Of a stretch of DNA of 6,716 bases, positions 6,696 to 6,716 are shown piece after piece. A program made the position numbers and the translations under genes. The stretch is from assembly GCA_030378125.1 (NCBI GenBank), contig JAUCGN010000096.1, positions 1-6,716 on the forward strand, given 5' to 3'. Each line of letters starts with the position of its first letter. The stretch's first letter is position 1. This DNA comes from Thiotrichales bacterium HSG1 (GTDB lineage: Bacteria; Pseudomonadota; Gammaproteobacteria; Beggiatoales; Beggiatoaceae). The notes beneath the pieces were generated by a model. It had not been told where the DNA came from, did no database searches, and worked only from the letters and a program-made list of their open reading frames with translations.

Positions 6696-6716
6696 ATGAA
6701 TTATCCAACTTGCAAC
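6696..6716 (+). CDS. Start of a gene cut by the window edge, possibly an IS transposase
   Basis: Only seven codons are visible, MNYPTCN, after a good AAGGA ribosome binding site. A Cys five residues after the start Met, in the context of a short Pro-Thr-Cys, is what the N-terminal zinc ribbon of IS1-type and similar transposases often looks like, but seven residues cannot prove this. The rest lies outside the window. Confidence 0.45.

Overview
The window is AT-rich bacterial DNA. The 3' part of a cytochrome cd1 nitrite reductase gene (nirS) lies at the left edge. The mix of nirS, large P-loop STAND-type ATPases with TPRs, roadblock/LC7 proteins and a DUF559-type nuclease fits a low-GC denitrifying gammaproteobacterium. 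A large sulfur bacterium of the Beggiatoa/Thioploca type is my best guess, but this is inference from gene content and base composition, not a database match.

Layout from left to right: (1) nirS C-terminus, 3-791, followed by a hairpin at 803-839. (2) A decayed TPR-coding remnant, 843-1098, with one frameshift and one in-frame stop; it resembles the TPR part of the large ATPase gene further on. (3) A tight same-strand cluster: a STAND-like ATPase (1102-2232), a six-helix membrane protein (2237-2941) and a STAND-like ATPase with TPRs and a C-terminal roadblock-like domain (2943-4847). The gaps are 4 and 1 nt, and none of the three has a clear Shine-Dalgarno site, so they are probably translationally coupled. 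(4) A convergent stand-alone roadblock/LC7-like gene on the minus strand (5243-4857), best started at a GTG with a strong ribosome binding site. (5) A divergent promoter region, 5244-5497. (6) A plus-strand gene (5498-6619) joining a P63C-like N-terminal region to a PD-(D/E)XK nuclease of the DUF559/Vsr-like type, driven by a near-perfect sigma70 promoter. (7) The first seven codons of another gene at the right edge (6696-6716), possibly an insertion-sequence transposase.

The most interesting unit is region 2-4. Two related NTPases flank a membrane protein, and roadblock-type modules are present both fused and free. The ATPases look like switch or sensor proteins, the membrane protein may anchor or act as effector, and the TPR and roadblock parts are probably protein-interaction surfaces. 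The function (signalling, polarity or defence) cannot be settled from this sequence. The TPR remnant just upstream shows that the cluster once held at least one more ATPase-TPR gene and is turning over by duplication and decay.
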